NCBI GenBank assembly: GCA_026983685.1
Contig: JALSTO010000248.1
Coordinates: 1-8,917, forward strand
Length of the DNA: 8,917 bases
Direction of reading: 5' to 3'
Source: Aquificaceae bacterium
GTDB lineage: Bacteria; Aquificota; Aquificia; Aquificales; Aquificaceae
In this document: positions 7,081 to 8,917 of the stretch, piece by piece
Position numbering within the stretch: position 1 is the first letter of the stretch
Layout: every line of letters begins with the position of its first letter
The notes under the pieces: generated by a model
What the model was told of the DNA's origin: nothing
The model's database searches: none
Seen by the model: the letters and a program-made list of their open reading frames with translations, nothing else
Position numbers and translations under genes: made by a program

Positions 7081-7101
7081 TTGAAAGCATCTTCCAGCAA
7101 C

Positions 7102-7476
7102 TTAACTCTTACACTCGTCCTCCTCAGAGGTGAACCTGTAGTGGCAGTGGGGACATACCTTTGCCTTCCTGTAGGCCTTTTCACAGCACATCGGGCACCT
7201 CTTCTTTCCCTCAAGGAGAAGGACAACGTTCAGGTTAAAGAGGAACTTCAGGATCAGTATTATCAGGAATAGGGACATAACTATGAGCCAAGCCTTGAGG
7301 GCAACGACAGGGTCCTGGCTCTTGAGCCAGAAGTAGGTGGCTCCTACTGAGGATACCCAGAAGGATATCCTTCTGTCAAAGAATATGCTGGCTATTATGA
7401 ACAGAACCGCTACCCACAGGAAGAACTGGACTAAAGGTTCGCTTATGAGCTTAAGGAGGTTGTTCAGAGCTTCCAC
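7102..7476 (-). CDS. Membrane protein with C-terminal zinc ribbon, unknown
   Basis: The 124-residue protein is not recognised as a named family. It has hydrophobic segments around 15-32, 37-51 and 58-80, then a cytosol-type zinc ribbon with CPMC (94-97) and CPHC (108-111), ten residues apart, and an acidic tail ending EEDECKS. C98 is an extra cysteine next to the first knuckle. The start is GTG, one base after the stop of the preceding AtpR-like gene, without a clear Shine-Dalgarno site, so translation is probably coupled. A DnaJ- or rubredoxin-like knuckle pair on a small membrane anchor could bind a protein or nucleic acid partner, or sense redox or metal state; none of this can be told from the sequence. 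Confidence 0.75.
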   Translation of the reverse strand: MEALNNLLKLISEPLVQFFLWVAVLFIIASIFFDRRISFWVSSVGATYFWLKSQDPVVALKAWLIVMSLFLIILILKFLFNLNVVLLLEGKKRCPMCCEKAYRKAKVCPHCHYRFTSEEDECKS

Positions 7477-7477
7477 T

Positions 7478-7735
7478 CTAATATCTTACGACCAGAAGTC
7501 CCCTGACCGCTGTATGAATTAACCTGCCCAGAAGGTTCCCTCCAGCAAAGGCGAGCAAACCATTGCTTCCGAACACGACCGCCACGAAAATACCTACGAC
7601 TGCGGTGATGCCAAGCCTCAGGGTAAAGCCCAAAATGGGTCTGCTCTCGGGGAAGCTGAGGGATTGCCTGTATATGTGCTCGTTGTAAAGAGCACCCGAT
7701 ACCAGCCCCAGAAGGAATGAAATGAGGATAGCCAT
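7478..7735 (-). CDS. Small membrane protein resembling ATP synthase accessory subunit AtpR
   Basis: The 85-residue protein has three hydrophobic segments (about 2-17, 36-55 and 59-82). Its layout, GLVSGALY near the N-terminus, an Arg in the second segment (TLRLGITAV, R40), and LLGRLIHTAVR in the third (R71, R78), resembles AtpR. AtpR is a small subunit of N-type ATPases whose buried arginines are thought to meet the c-ring carboxylates. No ATP synthase genes are in the window, so this is a family resemblance judged by eye. Other small channel-like or AtpI/AtpZ-like proteins are possible. The ATG at 7735 has no Shine-Dalgarno site; a TAAAAT box ends 8 bases upstream in the divergent promoter gap. 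The next gene begins one base after its stop. Confidence 0.6.
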   Translation of the reverse strand: MAILISFLLGLVSGALYNEHIYRQSLSFPESRPILGFTLRLGITAVVGIFVAVVFGSNGLLAFAGGNLLGRLIHTAVRGLLVVRY

Positions 7736-7745
7736 CGCCTATAAT
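7717..7745 (+). promoter_or_regulatory. Promoter of the PgsA-dnaC pair
   Basis: ATGAAA (7717-7722, 4 of 6 to TTGACA) is followed after 17 bases by a perfect TATAAT (7740-7745). The ATG at 7755 comes 9 bases after the -10 box, so the message should be leaderless or nearly so. The -35 box lies in the first codons of the divergent gene. Confidence 0.6.
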
Positions 7746-7749
7746 TTTA
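7744..7749 (-). promoter_or_regulatory. Possible -10 box of the divergent AtpR-like gene
   Basis: TAAAAT on the minus strand ends 8 bases before the ATG at 7735 and shares two bases with the plus-strand TATAAT. No good -35 box was found at 17 bases. If both are real, the two promoters exclude each other. Confidence 0.4.
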
Positions 7750-7754
7750 ATTCC

Positions 7755-8264
7755 ATGGCAAACCTCCTGACCGGGCTTAGAATAGTGCTCGCCCTGCCGA
7801 CAGCGATAAGCATACTCAGTGGTGATTTCCTTATTGCCTTTATCCTCACTCTCATCAGCGGTGCATCGGACCTCCTTGACGGATGGCTTGCCCGCCTTCA
7901 GGGAAACGGAGACGGAGCAGGGAAGCTCCTTGACCCCCTGGCGGATAAGGTGTTCCTCCTTTCAACCCTCGTAGCCCTCGTTGAGGTCGGAAAGGTAAGC
8001 TCACTTATAGTGATACTCCTTCTGATAAGGGAGTTGAGCATATCCTTCCTCAGGAGCCTCTGGGCGTCTCAGGGGAGCATCTTGGGAGCCTCCTACCTTG
8101 GAAAGCTCAAGACCGCAATGATGTTCTCGGGTGTGCTCCTGCTATTGAGAGATTACGGGCCGGGGATATACCTTCTCTGGATCTCCGTTGGAATAGCCTA
8201 CCTTTCCTTTTACGAGTACATCAGGAGTTATCTCAAAGCTCCCTCTGGACTAAATTATCCCTGA
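7755..8264 (+). CDS. pgsA: CDP-diacylglycerol-glycerol-3-phosphate 3-phosphatidyltransferase (PgsA)
   Basis: PgsA makes phosphatidylglycerol phosphate from CDP-diacylglycerol and glycerol 3-phosphate in the cytoplasmic membrane. The 169-residue protein has the full signature D39-x2-D42-G43-x2-A46-R47-x8-G56-x3-D60-x3-D64. Unlike the copy at 2385-2942, it also has the PgsA-type RE...S.LR (R92, E93, R100) and GKLKT (116-120) motifs. Several hydrophobic segments cover the rest. The ATG at 7755 gives the usual family N-terminus (MANLLTGLRI). An in-frame ATG at 7722 has an AAGGA upstream but would add 11 atypical residues and lie upstream of the TATAAT box. The stop overlaps the dnaC start by one base (TGATG). 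Confidence 0.92.
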   Translation: MANLLTGLRIVLALPTAISILSGDFLIAFILTLISGASDLLDGWLARLQGNGDGAGKLLDPLADKVFLLSTLVALVEVGKVSSLIVILLLIRELSISFLRSLWASQGSILGASYLGKLKTAMMFSGVLLLLRDYGPGIYLLWISVGIAYLSFYEYIRSYLKAPSGLNYP

Positions 8265-8917
8265 TGGAGTGTTCGGTCTGTGGTGGAACGGGCTTCGTAA
8301 AAAAGGAAGGGGGAGTTGAGCTCTGCAGTTGTCGCTTCTCCGAAAAGGATATAAACAGGGTTTTGAAAGTTCCTAAAAGGTTCTGGTCCGCGGAGCTTGA
8401 GAACTACAACCCCGAGAACCCTTCCGAACAGGATGCCTATAAGGAAGCCTACATCTACGCCTCTTCCTTTGATCCCTCCGAGGGAAAGGGACTCACCTTT
8501 ATAGGACCTCCTGGTGTCGGAAAGACCCACCTTGCGGTGGGTGTCCTTAAGAAGATTTACAGAGAGAAGGGTGTAAAGGGTGTGTTTTTTGACACAAAGG
8601 ATCTCATATACAGGCTGAAGCTCCTGATAGAAGAGAGGAAAACGGGAAAAGCGATAAAGAAGATACTCAACCATCCCCTCGTGGTGCTTGATGACCTCGG
8701 GAGTGAGAGGCTTTCCGACTGGCAGAAGGAGCTTATATCCTACATAATCTCTTACAGGTACAACAACATGAAGAGCACAATAATAACCACTAACTTTTCA
8801 CTCACTGGAGAGGAGAAGAGTAACAAGAAAGTCAGAAGGGTTGCAGGTGAGGTTGACCTTCCAAAGACTCTTATCTCCGAGAGGCTCGGTCCGAGTACGG
8901 TATCAAGGATATACGAG
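8264..8917 (+). CDS. dnaC: Replicative helicase loader DnaC (3' end outside the window)
   Basis: DnaC is an AAA+ ATPase that brings the DnaB helicase to the origin opened by DnaA. The 218 codons seen have no stop, so the gene runs past the window. The N-terminus carries C3, C6, C21 and C23 (CSVC and CSC), a zinc-binding domain as in Aquifex aeolicus DnaC, used to contact the helicase. The AAA+ core has Walker A GPPGVGKT (81-88), Walker B VVLDD (140-144), the sensor TTN (175-177), a lysine/arginine-rich insertion around 186-192, typical of initiator and loader proteins, and a candidate arginine finger R207 in ISERL. An IstB-type transposition helper is the main alternative, but the N-terminal zinc motif and the absence of any transposase nearby argue against it. 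The ATG overlaps the pgsA stop by one base, suggesting coupled translation. Confidence 0.9.
   Translation, partial: MECSVCGGTGFVKKEGGVELCSCRFSEKDINRVLKVPKRFWSAELENYNPENPSEQDAYKEAYIYASSFDPSEGKGLTFIGPPGVGKTHLAVGVLKKIYREKGVKGVFFDTKDLIYRLKLLIEERKTGKAIKKILNHPLVVLDDLGSERLSDWQKELISYIISYRYNNMKSTIITTNFSLTGEEKSNKKVRRVAGEVDLPKTLISERLGPSTVSRIYE

Noticed and set aside
7081..7272. 63-codon plus-strand frame starting TTG
   Set aside because: It is antisense to the zinc-ribbon coding region, has no ribosome site, and the opposite strand has clear domain features.
7722..7754. In-frame upstream ATG for the second phosphatidyltransferase
   Set aside because: It has an AAGGA upstream, but the added residues are atypical, and it would lie upstream of the likely -10 box and overlap the divergent gene.
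8255..8674. 139-codon open frame on the minus strand
   Set aside because: It lies antisense to the well-supported dnaC coding region and shows no recognisable domain.
8264..8917. IstB-type transposition helper as identity of the AAA+ gene
   Set aside because: No transposase or inverted repeats are near, and the N-terminal CxxC and CxC zinc site fits an Aquifex-type DnaC loader.

Overview
The window looks like chromosome of a hyperthermophilic bacterium of the Aquificales, close to Aquifex, Hydrogenobacter or Hydrogenivirga. The main reason is the MraY protein, which from memory is very close along its whole length to the crystallised Aquifex aeolicus MraY: the same 359-residue length and the same catalytic residue numbers. 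A DnaC-type helicase loader with an N-terminal zinc site, also known from A. aeolicus, supports this. So does codon use, in which arginine is mostly AGG/AGA and isoleucine often ATA on purine-rich coding strands. Genes are packed almost end to end. No stretch over 300 bases lacks a gene, and I see no insertion sequence, CRISPR array or clear rho-independent terminator.

Region 1 (about 1-5057, plus strand) is one tight run of six genes: recA (3' part only), a PilT/PilU-type pilus ATPase, cmk, a CDP-alcohol phosphatidyltransferase, recJ and a DUF2227-type membrane protein. Four of the five junctions overlap; only pilus ATPase/cmk has a gap, of 11 bases. The run mixes homologous recombination (RecA, RecJ), pilus retraction, CMP phosphorylation and phospholipid synthesis. 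RecA, RecJ and a retraction ATPase together are the parts a naturally competent cell would use, but that link is inference.

Region 2 (5050-7735, minus strand) reads right to left. It starts with a small AtpR-like membrane protein and a membrane protein with a zinc ribbon, followed by a 52-residue basic ORF. Then come tRNA-Ala(GGC), tRNA-Lys(UUU), a SPOUT-type RNA methyltransferase and mraY. A good sigma70-type promoter drives the tRNAs and lies inside the 3' end of the 52-codon ORF. The methyltransferase and mraY appear to be read from the tRNA transcript, with the methyltransferase start only 19 bases after the tRNA-Lys end. mraY and the DUF2227 gene converge, and their ends overlap by 8 bases.

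Region 3 (7755-8917, plus strand) diverges from region 2 across a 19-base gap in which two candidate -10 boxes overlap. It holds a PgsA-type phosphatidyltransferase followed, with a one-base overlap, by dnaC, which is cut by the window end.

The parts most worth following up are the poorly characterised minus-strand genes at 6907-7735, the tRNA-mRNA transcript with its competing acceptor-stem hairpin, and the apparent leaderless starts. I found no strong sign of a wholly new defence or mobile system.
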